NCBI RefSeq assembly: GCF_027947535.2
Contig: NZ_JAAGKO020000012.1
Coordinates: forward strand, 62,001-126,000
Direction of reading: 5' to 3'
Source: Streptantibioticus silvisoli
GTDB taxonomy: Bacteria > Actinomycetota > Actinomycetes > Streptomycetales > Streptomycetaceae
Length of the DNA: 64,000 nt
Part shown: positions 1 through 10,511 of the stretch, piece by piece
Position numbering within the stretch: position 1 is the first letter of the stretch
Layout: each line of letters starts with the position of its first letter
Program-made: the position numbers and the translations under genes
Notes under the pieces: model-generated
The model's database searches: none
Seen by the model: the letters and a program-made list of their open reading frames with translations, nothing else
What the model was told of the DNA's origin: nothing

Positions 1-578
1 CAGCGGCGCCCAGCAAAACCGCACCGACCGGAATGCCAGCCCCGATCGGTACAGCAGCCCGCCGCGCCGGCGCAGTATCCGTTTCAGGTCGGCCGTTCGA
101 GTGGCTCGTCGGACAGGGTGTGAATGGCGCAAGGCAGGGATGGTCCGGGCGTTTGTATGGCATGAGCATACGGCCGGTGGGGGCCACCCCTGCGGGTGCG
201 GGGACCACCAACCGGGGCGGGGGCCTGCCGGGTGGGCATGGGGCTACCCCCGCGCGCGCAGGGGCCACGTGAGGACAGCGCGGTCCCCGTCCAGTTGCAC
301 GCTCTGCTCATGGTGCTGACATCGCCGCTCAGGGGCGTTGTCCGTCGTGCCCGGGTCTGCGAAGTCCGCGTGCAGTTGGTTCTGCTCGGCAGCCTTGCTT
401 GAACCGGCGCCACCCCTTCCTGGCTCGTGCGTGCGCTGGCGAGGCGTGCCGCGTCGCCGCCGACCCCCCTTCGGTCGCTCAAGTTGGTTTCCGAAGCGGC
501 AGAGAGAGCCGAGGCGTGACCTTCACTCCGTCTGCCGAGTTGATTCAGAAGTCCACGTAGCAGCAGATCGGAGCGCTC
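1..578. other. Left-edge stretch without a supported gene
   Basis: No convincing coding frame is seen; open frames on both strands have no ribosome binding site and look like GC-rich noise. The only structure noticed is a pair of related 29-nt segments at 180-208 and 240-268, listed separately as a possible CRISPR remnant. If the att site at 1408-1449 is real, this stretch belongs to the integrated element. Confidence 0.5.
180..268. CRISPR. Possible two-repeat remnant of a type I-E-like CRISPR array
   Basis: Two 29-nt segments, 180-208 and 240-268, match at 23 of 29 positions and start 60 nt apart, leaving a 31-nt spacer. Read on the minus strand both have the layout GTGG, CCCC, G/C core, GGGGT, GCCCC, which is the style of actinobacterial type I-E repeats. 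No further copies are seen 60 nt to either side and no cas gene is in the window, so at best this is a decayed array end. Chance similarity in GC-rich DNA is a real alternative. Confidence 0.28.
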
Positions 579-1046
579 ATGACCATCAGCCCACTACTGG
601 TGCCCCCGGCGAACCCGTCGCCCGAAGTCTCCCGTACCTGGGTGCGGCGCATTCTCAAGGGTGGCCAGATCACGGAGACCTGCCCCGACTGGTGCACTGC
701 AAAGCACTTGAACGACGACAACAGTGTCGGGCTCGACGATTTGAGTCACTGCGCAGATGGGCCCCGCATTGAGCTGCCGTGCTTCGACCGCTACGAAGAC
801 GGCCGGCCGGTCCACGTCTCGACCTACGTGCTCAGGGCCGACATCTTCGTCAGCCCGTATAGCGAGGACTCGGCCCAGCGGGTGCCGCACATCCAGTTCG
901 AGCCGTTCCAGGACGAGTTTCTGCCACCGCTCAACCCCAACGAGTTCGAGGACGTCATCCGGCAGATCGAGGCCCACACCATCCGTCTGCGCGAAGTACA
1001 TCAACAGCTTGTCTCTCTCCGCACCGAGGGGCAGGAGGGAGGCTAA
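579..1046 (+). CDS. DUF6907-like small protein
   Basis: A 155-aa protein of unknown function. Residues around 35-60 carry CPDWCTAKH followed by an acidic Leu-Asp-Asp stretch and another Cys/His, the pattern of the actinobacterial DUF6907 group; the Cys and His residues could bind a metal. The ATG at 579 is preceded by GGAG about 6 nt upstream. The C-terminal third is helical and charged (EVHQQLVSLRTEG). The gene lies about 360 bp left of a partial tRNA-Pro that looks like an integration site, so it is probably cargo of an integrated element; proteins of this group are common on such elements (inference). No enzymatic motif is visible. Confidence 0.72.
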   Translation: MTISPLLVPPANPSPEVSRTWVRRILKGGQITETCPDWCTAKHLNDDNSVGLDDLSHCADGPRIELPCFDRYEDGRPVHVSTYVLRADIFVSPYSEDSAQRVPHIQFEPFQDEFLPPLNPNEFEDVIRQIEAHTIRLREVHQQLVSLRTEGQEGG

Positions 1047-1407
1047 GTGACCGATGCTACGAAAGCCCTGTCGTAACGCCTTCCCTTTCGGGTAGCCGTA
1101 CGTCGCCTGTCACGCCAGCGGCTATCAGGCACCAGGTGGTGTGCTGTTCCTCGCCGACGGGTCGCCCATCAAATGGCGAGCTTGCCCGATCGACCTGGTT
1201 GCCCAGCTCGTCTATCTATTCAGGCCCCGTTTCCATGGTGTCAGCGGCCACGGCCAACGCACTCACTACCTGTGTCGCCGCCTCGCACACGCCTCTCACG
1301 GACTACGAGTCGCAAGACCACATGCGGCAGCACAACGCTCGGATGAACCAGGCCCTGACCTGGTAACTCTGGACCGAACAGCGCCGCCAGTAACCTCTCC
1401 CCGAACG
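1047..1407. other. Gap between DUF6907-like gene and att site
   Basis: No gene can be supported. A 76-codon plus-strand frame (1136-1366) ending just before the tRNA fragment has no ribosome binding site and no recognisable family. In an integrated element this position next to the att site often held an integrase or excisionase; none is recognisable here. Confidence 0.4.
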
Positions 1408-1449
1408 CTGGGGGTTAAGGGGTCGCAGGTTCAAATCCTGTCGTCCCGA
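1408..1449 (+). mobile_element. 3' half of a tRNA-Pro(GGG) gene, probable att site
   Basis: The segment reads as a tRNA from the anticodon loop to the discriminator base. CTGGGGG (loop with anticodon GGG, 1408-1414) is followed by TTAAG (3' anticodon stem), GGGTC (variable loop), GCAGG TTCAAAT CCTGT (T arm, 1425-1441), CGTCCCG (3' acceptor strand) and A. The bases before 1408 cannot pair with TTAAG, so the 5' half is absent. Integrases of actinomycete integrative elements commonly use a tRNA 3' end as attB, and the end distal to the restored tRNA keeps only this part. A hairpin directly downstream looks like the native tRNA terminator, so element DNA should lie to the left. Confidence 0.72.
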
Positions 1450-1468
1450 CGGTGTTTTCGCGGGTCAG

Positions 1469-1495
1469 GCCCGTCTCCATCTCGTGGGGGCGGGC
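1469..1495 (+). terminator. Hairpin terminator after the tRNA fragment
   Basis: GCCCGTCTCC (1469-1478) pairs with GGGGGCGGGC (1486-1495) over 10 bp with two G-T wobbles, a 7-nt loop and then TTTC. Its place 20 nt after the tRNA 3' end fits the original tRNA terminator. Confidence 0.6.
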
Positions 1496-1733
1496 TTTCG
1501 GCATGCGTATTGTCCGTTTCCAACGTGAGAGCCTGTGAGAGGCATCCGCAGGCGTCGGTATTTCCGCAGGTCAGCGGATTGGATCGGCGTGAATCGTGTG
1601 AACACGCGTCATTGAGCGATGACCGTTCTCGACCTACGGTCGGCGTCTGCTCACTGCTGGCCGGTGCCGAGCTCGTGGACGGAATCGCCTTCAAGCTGAT
1701 CCCGCATCACACGATCGGCTTTGAAGAGGATCT

Positions 1734-2213
1734 CTAGGACTGTCGTCCGTTTCCCGTGGTGGTGGAGACGAGTTGTCCTGTCGCGGTCAGGGCGAGGCGC
1801 GAGAAGAGCGTGCCGGAGAATCCGAAGAGCAGGGCGATGGCGAGAGCGATGGGCTGGGCGGGGGCGTTCCAGGAGTTGTCGAGGAAGACGTGCCCGAGGA
1901 GGTTGAGCTCGGGGTCGGCGAGCATGCGGACCAGGAGCAGGCCGCCGACGGCGGCGAGTGCTCCGCCGACCGGGGCGAGGACCAGAACGCCCCAGGAGGT
2001 GGGGCGCTGGGAGCGCAGCACTCCGATCACCGGTGACAGGAATCCCCCCAGAGCGCCGAGCATCATCGTCAGCCGGTGGTCGAGCACGATGCCGGTCAGC
2101 AGGATGGCGCCGAGGCCGGTCGTCGCCAGCCACAGAGCTGTGCGCTGCTGCTCGTATTCACGTTCGGCCTCGGTGTCCTCCCGGTCGTGCAGGTACTCGG
2201 TGGCGGCCGCCAC
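1734..2213 (-). CDS. Small multi-spanning membrane protein, start uncertain
   Basis: 159 aa from a GTG at 2213. The N-terminus is charged (EDTEAEREYEQQRTALW) and is followed by at least four hydrophobic segments, around residues 29-45, 52-66, 75-96 and 118-140, so it is probably an inner-membrane protein of unknown function. The same frame stays open upstream to about 2530 with coding-like composition (for example LAAAWRILHTAERQLIHL), but this extension contains no ATG, GTG or TTG. The gene may therefore be an N-terminally damaged copy or may use an unusual start. It lies downstream of the ArsP-like permease on the same strand. Confidence 0.55.
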   Translation of the reverse strand: MAAATEYLHDREDTEAEREYEQQRTALWLATTGLGAILLTGIVLDHRLTMMLGALGGFLSPVIGVLRSQRPTSWGVLVLAPVGGALAAVGGLLLVRMLADPELNLLGHVFLDNSWNAPAQPIALAIALLFGFSGTLFSRLALTATGQLVSTTTGNGRQS

Positions 2214-2481
2214 GAGCGTGGCTGTCTCGGGCCCGGTGCCGGGATGTGCGGCCAGTTCGGCGGCGAGTTCCGCGTCGCCGGGCAGCCCGGAGGTGGTGAG
2301 CCGTATCCGCAGCGACCGCAGTTGTGCGGCGTTCTCGGCAGGTGGCTGGAGATGAATGAGTTGTCGCTCGGCGGTGTGCAGGATGCGCCAGGCGGCGGCC
2401 AGTTTGGACAGCGGGATGGCTATGACCCATAAGGACGCTGTCCGGTGTTCGTCACGTTGACCGGACGCCGTCGCGGGATGC

Positions 2482-3651
2482 TCAGCTGTGGTGCTGTCGG
2501 GGGTGGTCTTCGCTGTTCGGGGGCGGGCCGCCCATCATGCGGAGCATGGCGGCTCCGCCGGTGCGCCGGAAGCGGGCGGTGAGGGCGACGGCCAGCAGGA
2601 GGAAGGCGATGTTGAGCCAGGTGGTGTAGTTCCAGGTCACGCCTTCTTGCGGCAGGCGGGCGGTGGCCTTGTCGGGGACGAGTCCGGCCGCGCCGAAGGA
2701 GAACTCCACCGCGTACCCGGCGGCGACCGCGGCCAGGTAGAACGTGCCCAGCAGGAAGAAGGCCATCCTGGCGCCGTAGTACTTCCGGTAGATGTTCAGG
2801 ATGGGCAGGATCAGCAGGTCGGCGAAGATGAAGGCCACTACTCCGCCGAAACTGATGCCGCCCTTCCACAGCACCACGGCGAGCGGGACGTTGCCGATGG
2901 AACAGACGAACGAGACGATCGCCACGAAGGGGCCGATGACGGGGCCCCACAGTTCGGCCGCCAGCGGGTGGCCGGTGAAGAAGAAGGCCTGCCAGAAGGA
3001 ATCCGGCACCCAGGCCGCGACCGCACCCGCGATCAGCAGGCCGATCACCAGATCGCGCAGGATCGCGGCCCATTCCATGACGAACACGTGCGCGGTGGAG
3101 GTGTAGCCCTCCGGCGACAGCAGTCTGCGGGCGAAGGTGCCCGCACGCCGGACGGACATGTCCATCGCGGCGTGGCCCTCCATCGCCCCGGCCAGTCCCC
3201 GTTCGGCCTGGGCGTGCGCCCGACGCCGTAGCGGTTCGCGGAGCAGAAGCCGGAAGAGGAACGCCAGGACCAGGATCATCAGCGGTCCGCCGACGAACTC
3301 CGCTGCGGTGAACTGCCAGCCCATCAGCAACGCCATGATGACGCCGAGTTCGACCACCAGGTTGGTCGAGGCGATCTCGAAGGCCATCGCGGCGGTGAAG
3401 TCCGCGCCCTTGACGAACAGGGAGCGCGCCAGGGCCACCGCGGCGTAGGAGCACGACGACGAGGCCGCACCGAGGCCGGCGGCCAGAGCGAGGGTGCGGG
3501 GACGGTCGTCCCCGAGCAGTGAAACCACCGTGGACCTGCGCACCACGGCTTGGATCACGGCGGACAGGGCGAAGCCGAGGATCAGGGCCCAGGTGATCTC
3601 CCAGGCCATGGAACCGGCGATGGTCAGTGCGTGTACGACGGCGTGGAGCAT
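2482..3651 (-). CDS. ArsP/DUF318-family permease
   Basis: 389 aa, strongly hydrophobic, with about 8-10 membrane segments arranged as two halves around a charged cytoplasmic loop (roughly residues 135-185). The motif ASSSCSYAAVALARSLFVKG near residue 60 and the repeated FVCSIGNVPLAVVLWKGG motif in the second half are the paired signature of the ArsP_1 permease family (PF03773), whose characterised members export organoarsenicals or divalent metals. Cys residues sit in both motifs (ASSSCS and FVCSIGN). The start ATG at 3651 begins directly with a membrane segment. No ArsR or other metal regulator is adjacent, so the substrate is open. Confidence 0.85.
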   Translation of the reverse strand: MLHAVVHALTIAGSMAWEITWALILGFALSAVIQAVVRRSTVVSLLGDDRPRTLALAAGLGAASSSCSYAAVALARSLFVKGADFTAAMAFEIASTNLVVELGVIMALLMGWQFTAAEFVGGPLMILVLAFLFRLLLREPLRRRAHAQAERGLAGAMEGHAAMDMSVRRAGTFARRLLSPEGYTSTAHVFVMEWAAILRDLVIGLLIAGAVAAWVPDSFWQAFFFTGHPLAAELWGPVIGPFVAIVSFVCSIGNVPLAVVLWKGGISFGGVVAFIFADLLILPILNIYRKYYGARMAFFLLGTFYLAAVAAGYAVEFSFGAAGLVPDKATARLPQEGVTWNYTTWLNIAFLLLAVALTARFRRTGGAAMLRMMGGPPPNSEDHPRQHHS

Positions 3652-4087
3652 TCCGGAAGCCTTCCCCCGCGGCGGGGTGACGCACCGAGTTCACCCGGGC
3701 CGCAGACCGCACTGCCCTCCTGGGCGCCCCGCGGCGCAGGATCAGGAAACGTGCGGGGTCACCGCGGCGGTGTACGGTTTCCGGCGGTCCGGAAACGGGA
3801 GGAACGGCCGTCGGCCGTGGGCAGGCCCGCGCTGAAGGACGGCGTCGGCCCTCGGTACCCACGACATCGCCCCGATCGTGAGCCGCTCCACGCCTGGGTT
3901 CAGACAAGGGAAAAAAAGTGGGCGCCGCACGGGGAGGTCCGCAGCCCGCCACACCTGGGCGGAAGCGGTGCGCATGCGACGGGAGACGCCGCGCGGTGCG
4001 ATCGCGCAAGCAGTAATCCTGCCGCCCCACTGCCCGGGACCACGTGGCTCGGGCGGCCCCGCGGTGGCCTGCTGCGGCTGGAGGTGG
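3652..4087. other. Intergenic stretch, permease upstream region
   Basis: 436 bp between the permease start and the end of the kinase gene, both on the minus strand. It should hold the permease promoter and the kinase terminator, but no clear hairpin, repeat or promoter pair is distinguished. No gene is supported. Confidence 0.45.
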
Positions 4088-6127
<2,040 letters not shown>

Positions 6128-6159
6128 GGAGATTCGTCCGCACCCGAAATCCCATCGTG

Positions 6160-6171
6160 TCAGATATCTGA
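6160..6171. promoter_or_regulatory. Perfect 12-nt palindrome upstream of the kinase gene
   Basis: TCAGATATCTGA is an exact dyad 33 bp upstream of the kinase start. A second ATATCTGA-type copy on the minus strand follows at about 6180-6187, giving a direct repeat in an AT-rich patch. It is a candidate operator or part of the kinase promoter; no matching regulator is evident. Confidence 0.35.
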
Positions 6172-6275
6172 GGCGTCATCAGATATTTTCGGACAGTCGT
6201 CCACGCCCGTTCCCGGCTCGTACTGTCCCGCTCGCCGGGCTCTCCGGTGAGCGCGGGGGGCGCGGTCGGGCCGTC

Positions 6276-9200
6276 TCAAGATCCGGTTCGCTGGCCAAAA
6301 AGGGCGATATCGTCGCTGAATGAACAGATGATCCGATCGGGTCCGGGAACCGCCACCGCTCCGCACGGTGCGGGCAGTCGCACCACGGCCGCGTCTGCCG
6401 GCGCCGCGGGGTCCCACACGCGCACGGTGTGGTCGGCGGACCCGGTGACGACGAGGGGCCGGGTGCCCGCGGTCGCGCAGGCCACCGCGGACACGGTGTC
6501 GGTGTGGCCGGTCAGCGGCCGACCGTGCGGCTGGCCGGTGGTGAGGTCCCACAGCCGGACGGTGCGGTCGGCGGAGCCGGTGACGGCGACGGGGCGTCCG
6601 TTCAGCACGGTGCAGGCGACGGCGTCTACGGCGCGGGTGTGGCCGGTCAGCGGCTGACCGTGCGGCTGGCCGGTGGTGAGGTCCCACAGCCGGACGGTGC
6701 GGTCGGCGGAGCCGGTGACGGCGACGGGGCGTCCGTCGAGCGTGGTGCAGGCCACGGCCCGGACCCACTGGGTATGGCCGGTCAGCGGCCGGCCGTGCGG
6801 CTGCCCGGTGGCCAAGTCCCACATACGGACGGTGTGGTCCGCCGAACCCGTGACCGCCACGGGGCGCCCGTACAGCACGGTGCACGCCACCGCCCACACC
6901 GGACCGCGGTGGCCGGTCATGGGCCGGCCCAGGGCCAGTCCACCGGCCAGGTCCCACAGGCGCACGGTGTGGTCGGCGGAACCGGTGACGGCCACCGGGC
7001 GCCCGTCCAGCAGCCCGCAGGCCACCGCGTGCACCGGCTCCTCGTGTCCGGTCAGCGGGCGGTCGTGGGGCCGCCCCCTGTCCAGGTCCCACACCCGGAC
7101 GCTGCGGTCGGCGGACGCGGTGACGGCGACCGGCCGCCCGTGCACGGTGGTGCAGGCCACCGCGCACACGGTGTCCGTGTGGCCGGTCAGGGGGTGGCCC
7201 GGCGGCTGGGCGGCCGCGAGGTCCCAGGTCCGGAGGGTGCGGTCCGCGGAGCCGGTGACGGCGACCGGCCGGCCGCGCACCGTGGTGCAGGCCACCGCCC
7301 GAACCGTGGCGGTATGACCGGCCAGCGGGCGGCCGTGCGGTCGGCCGGTCGCCAGGTCCCACACCCGCGCGGTCCCGTCCTCCGGGCCGGTGACGGCCAC
7401 GGGGCGCCCCTCCAGCACCGTGCAGGCGACGGCGTGGACCGCGTGGGTGTGGCCGGTGAGGGGCTGCCCGTACGGCTGGCCGGTGGTGAGGTCCCACAGC
7501 CGGACGGTGTGGTCGGCGGAGCCGGAGACCGCCACGGGGCGTCCGTTCAGCACGGTGCAGGCGACGGCGTAGACGGCGCGGGTGTGGCCGGTGAGGGGCC
7601 GTCCGCAGAGTTGACCGGTGGTGAGGTCCCACAGCCTGACGGTGCCGTCGGCGGAGCCGGTGACGGCCATCTGCCGTCCGTCCAGCTCGGTGCACGCCAC
7701 CGCCCACACCGGGCCGTCGTGACCGGTGAACGGCTGCCCGTGGGGCCGCCCGCCGGTCAGGTCCCACATCCGCACGGTGTGATCGGCGGAGCCGGTGACG
7801 GCGACCGGCCGGTCGCGCACGGTGGTGCAGGCTGCCGCGCACACGGTGTCGGTGTGGCCGGTGAGGGGCTGCCCGTACGGCTGGCCGGTGGTGAGGTCCC
7901 ACAGCCGGACGGTGCCGTCGGCGGAGCCGGTGACGGCCACCGGGCGCCCGTCCAGCTCGGTGCACGCCACCGCCCGCACCGCGCCGTCGTGACCGGCGAG
8001 CGGCCGGCCGCGGGGCCGCCCGCTCCTGAGGTCCCACACCCGTGCCGTGCGGTCGGGGGAGGCCGTGACCGCCACCGTGCATCCCTCGACGGTGGAACAG
8101 GCCACCGCCGTGATCGCGTCGGCGTGCCCTGCGAGGGTGTCGAGTGCGGCGGGGGAGACGGTCGAACCCGTGGCGCGCAGCGGGATCCAACACCCCGCGG
8201 GGGAACGGCCGGTGAGCGCGTCCCGCAGGGCATCGCCGTTGTAACGGGCCGCGTCCAGGGCGAGGATGCCCCGCCGGTCCGCCGCGGTCGCCGTGCGGTG
8301 CGTGCCGATGGAGCAGCGGTAGACCGCGGTGCACAGCCGCGAGGTCTGCACGCGTGCGGTGTGCAGGTGCGGTGTGAGGCTGTCGGGGTCGGCGTGCACC
8401 AGGTACTCGGGGTCGGCCAGGACGTCGTCGAGGACCCCGCCCGCGGCGGCGTGCGCCGCCAGATGGCGCAGCGTGTAGGGGTGGGCACGCAGCCAGTCCC
8501 GCCCACCGCCGGCCGCGGCCGGCACCCGGCCGGCCAGGGCCCGCGCGAACGCGGCGTGCGCGGCGGTGTCGTCGCAGTCCCGGGTCAGGAGTTCGGCCAG
8601 CGCCCGGTGGAAGAGGCGGTACGTCGAGCGGTCGTCCTCGACCGACTCCACGACGTACGAACCGGCCCGCTCCCGCAGCCGGGCGATGTCGGCGTCCGTG
8701 TACTGCTGGCCGCTGATCCCGCTCGCCACCGCCGTCCACAGGTCCTCCCAGGGCAGGCCCTGTCCCTGCGCGTAGGCCAGCGGGCGCAGCAGGTCCGTCG
8801 CACGACCGACCTCGGCGCCCAGCCGCAGCGCCAGGTCGTCGGCCATGGCGTGCTCGGCGTGCCGGGGCAAGCCCGCGCGCCAGGCGGGGTCCGCCGGGTC
8901 CGGGACGCTGGGACGGGCGGCGAGGGTGCCGGCCACGAGGCGGGCGATCAGGAAGGACCGCCCGGCCGCGTCGGCGACCGCCCCGGCCACCGCCTGCACG
9001 ACGTGCTCGGGGCAGGAGCGGTAGGGCGAACCGGGGTGGGCGGACAGTAGGTTGTGCAGGGTGTAGGCCAGGACCGCCGCGGGGTCCGTGTAGCGGTCGG
9101 CGTCGAGGTCCACCTGTCGCTCGCGTGCGAGGCCGAGGCGCCGTAGGAGGTGCGGGCGGGTGCCCAGCAGCAGCCTGATGCGCCCCTCGCCGTGCTCGGC

Positions 9201-10511
9201 GACCGGTCGCAGGACGTCGTCGCACAGGGTCTCGGGGGTGGCGGCCTCGTCGACGCCGTCGACCAGGACCGTGACCGGATGAGGGCGGGACCGGACCGCC
9301 GCCAGCAGGTCGGCGGTGGTGGCGGCCTCCACCCGGGCGGCGGCCGCCAGCGCCTCCAACACCTGGTGGTCGGTCAGGTTCTGTGCGTGGACTGCGACGT
9401 CCACCCGCCGCGCCGCCTCGCGCAGCCCGTCCGGCAGATGGAGAGAGGGCCCGGGCACGGAGCTGCCGAGCTGTGGGTGGGCGAGGGCGGCGACGATGCC
9501 CAGGACCGCGGTCTTGCCCGAGCCGGGACCGGCGGTGACTGCCAGCACGGGTATCGACGGCGGGCCACCGTCCTCCGCGAGCCAGCGGGTGACGTCGGTC
9601 AGCGCGGTGCGGCGGCCCGCGAACCACCAGCCCGACTCCTCGGCTGTACCGTGCGAGCCCTGCGCGCCGACCAGCAGACGGGTGCCGAACTCGACGGCGC
9701 GCCGGTCGGCCTGAGCCTGCCGGGCCCGGTCCTGCGGCAGGCCCAGGCGGACGCCGGTCGCCCGCGGGTCGTGGCGCGGATTGGGCAGGAAGGCCGGCAC
9801 CTCACCGGTGAGCCCTGCCTGGGTCAGGCCGACGCGCTGCGGTCCGGCGGTCTCGTTCATCCGCCGGACCACGGAGTCGAGGGCGAGGGCGACCGGGTGC
9901 CGGCCGGCGAGCGCCTCGTCGTCGACCGCGCGGCGCAACAGCGCGGGGAAGGCGCCGGTCACGGCCTGTTCGAGGGCCTGGGCGGAGGACAGGACGACCA
10001 GCCCGGCACCGGGGGCCGCCCCCCAGCGGCGGCTCATGCGCTCCAACGCGGCCGCGGTCAGCTCGTTGCCGCCCTGGCCCGAGTAGCAGGTGTCGAGCAT
10101 CAGCAGCAGGCGGCGCACCCGCGTGCCCGAGAGGATCTTGCGGGCCAGCGTCTCGGTGGGCAGGGCGTCGGCGAGGTCCCCGGGGTCGGTGTCGTGCGTC
10201 AGCAGCACGTGGCCGCCCCCCTGGTCCTCGTCCAGGACCTCGCCGTGCCCGGCGACGTACACGGCGACCAGGTCGTCGTCCCGGCGTTCCGGAGAGGTGC
10301 AGAACGCTCGCAACCGCCCGGTGAGATGGTGCTGCGTCGGGTCCAGCCCGGGGTCGTCGACGTGCCGGTAGCCGAAGACCCCGGTGAACAGATCGATGAT
10401 CTCCCGGCGAGCCTCGATCAGGCCGGGGCGGTCCCAGGCCGGTGCGCTGCGGTAGTGGGCGACGGCGGTGGCGATGAGGAACCGCCGCGGCGCCCGCTCA
10501 ACCCCCGGCAT
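6276..10511 (-). CDS. Caspase-fold protease / STAND NTPase / WD40-repeat protein
   Basis: 1411 aa, three parts. Residues 1-240 are a caspase-like peptidase (C14 clan) with the catalytic His89 in YVAGHGE and Cys142 in LDTCYSGQGG. Residues 300-620 are an AAA/NACHT-type STAND NTPase with the P-loop AGPGSGKT (Lys333) and Walker B LVDGVDEA near 417. Residues 785-1411 hold 13 regular WD40 repeats of about 44 aa, each opening with GH and closing with a WDL-type strand, enough for two propellers. This order (protease effector, switch, sensor) matches NLR-like proteins in bacteria and fungi that trigger cell death on sensing a ligand. The repeats are almost identical in DNA. The start ATG overlaps the upstream hydrolase gene by 14 bp, so the two are probably coupled in translation. 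Confidence 0.93.
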   Translation of the reverse strand: MPGVERAPRRFLIATAVAHYRSAPAWDRPGLIEARREIIDLFTGVFGYRHVDDPGLDPTQHHLTGRLRAFCTSPERRDDDLVAVYVAGHGEVLDEDQGGGHVLLTHDTDPGDLADALPTETLARKILSGTRVRRLLLMLDTCYSGQGGNELTAAALERMSRRWGAAPGAGLVVLSSAQALEQAVTGAFPALLRRAVDDEALAGRHPVALALDSVVRRMNETAGPQRVGLTQAGLTGEVPAFLPNPRHDPRATGVRLGLPQDRARQAQADRRAVEFGTRLLVGAQGSHGTAEESGWWFAGRRTALTDVTRWLAEDGGPPSIPVLAVTAGPGSGKTAVLGIVAALAHPQLGSSVPGPSLHLPDGLREAARRVDVAVHAQNLTDHQVLEALAAAARVEAATTADLLAAVRSRPHPVTVLVDGVDEAATPETLCDDVLRPVAEHGEGRIRLLLGTRPHLLRRLGLARERQVDLDADRYTDPAAVLAYTLHNLLSAHPGSPYRSCPEHVVQAVAGAVADAAGRSFLIARLVAGTLAARPSVPDPADPAWRAGLPRHAEHAMADDLALRLGAEVGRATDLLRPLAYAQGQGLPWEDLWTAVASGISGQQYTDADIARLRERAGSYVVESVEDDRSTYRLFHRALAELLTRDCDDTAAHAAFARALAGRVPAAAGGGRDWLRAHPYTLRHLAAHAAAGGVLDDVLADPEYLVHADPDSLTPHLHTARVQTSRLCTAVYRCSIGTHRTATAADRRGILALDAARYNGDALRDALTGRSPAGCWIPLRATGSTVSPAALDTLAGHADAITAVACSTVEGCTVAVTASPDRTARVWDLRSGRPRGRPLAGHDGAVRAVACTELDGRPVAVTGSADGTVRLWDLTTGQPYGQPLTGHTDTVCAAACTTVRDRPVAVTGSADHTVRMWDLTGGRPHGQPFTGHDGPVWAVACTELDGRQMAVTGSADGTVRLWDLTTGQLCGRPLTGHTRAVYAVACTVLNGRPVAVSGSADHTVRLWDLTTGQPYGQPLTGHTHAVHAVACTVLEGRPVAVTGPEDGTARVWDLATGRPHGRPLAGHTATVRAVACTTVRGRPVAVTGSADRTLRTWDLAAAQPPGHPLTGHTDTVCAVACTTVHGRPVAVTASADRSVRVWDLDRGRPHDRPLTGHEEPVHAVACGLLDGRPVAVTGSADHTVRLWDLAGGLALGRPMTGHRGPVWAVACTVLYGRPVAVTGSADHTVRMWDLATGQPHGRPLTGHTQWVRAVACTTLDGRPVAVTGSADRTVRLWDLTTGQPHGQPLTGHTRAVDAVACTVLNGRPVAVTGSADRTVRLWDLTTGQPHGRPLTGHTDTVSAVACATAGTRPLVVTGSADHTVRVWDPAAPADAAVVRLPAPCGAVAVPGPDRIICSFSDDIALFGQRTGS
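6430..8150 (-). repeat. Tandem ~132-nt repeats encoding the WD40 propellers
   Basis: Thirteen consecutive units of about 132 nt inside the caspase/WD40 gene. Each contains a GGCCACAC-type start on the coding strand, a conserved core for AVTGSADxTVRLWDL, and variable codons at fixed places. Identity between neighbouring units is high even at third codon positions, which points to recent duplication or gene conversion. Confidence 0.85.

Noticed and set aside
2420-4030. A 536-codon minus-strand frame over the permease gene
   Set aside because: It is Arg/Pro-rich without motifs; the overlapping frame gives a clear ArsP-type permease.
6160-9627. A 1,155-codon minus-strand frame alternative to the caspase/WD40 gene
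   Set aside because: It gives only Arg/Gly/His-rich repeats; the other frame has caspase, P-loop and WD40 motifs.
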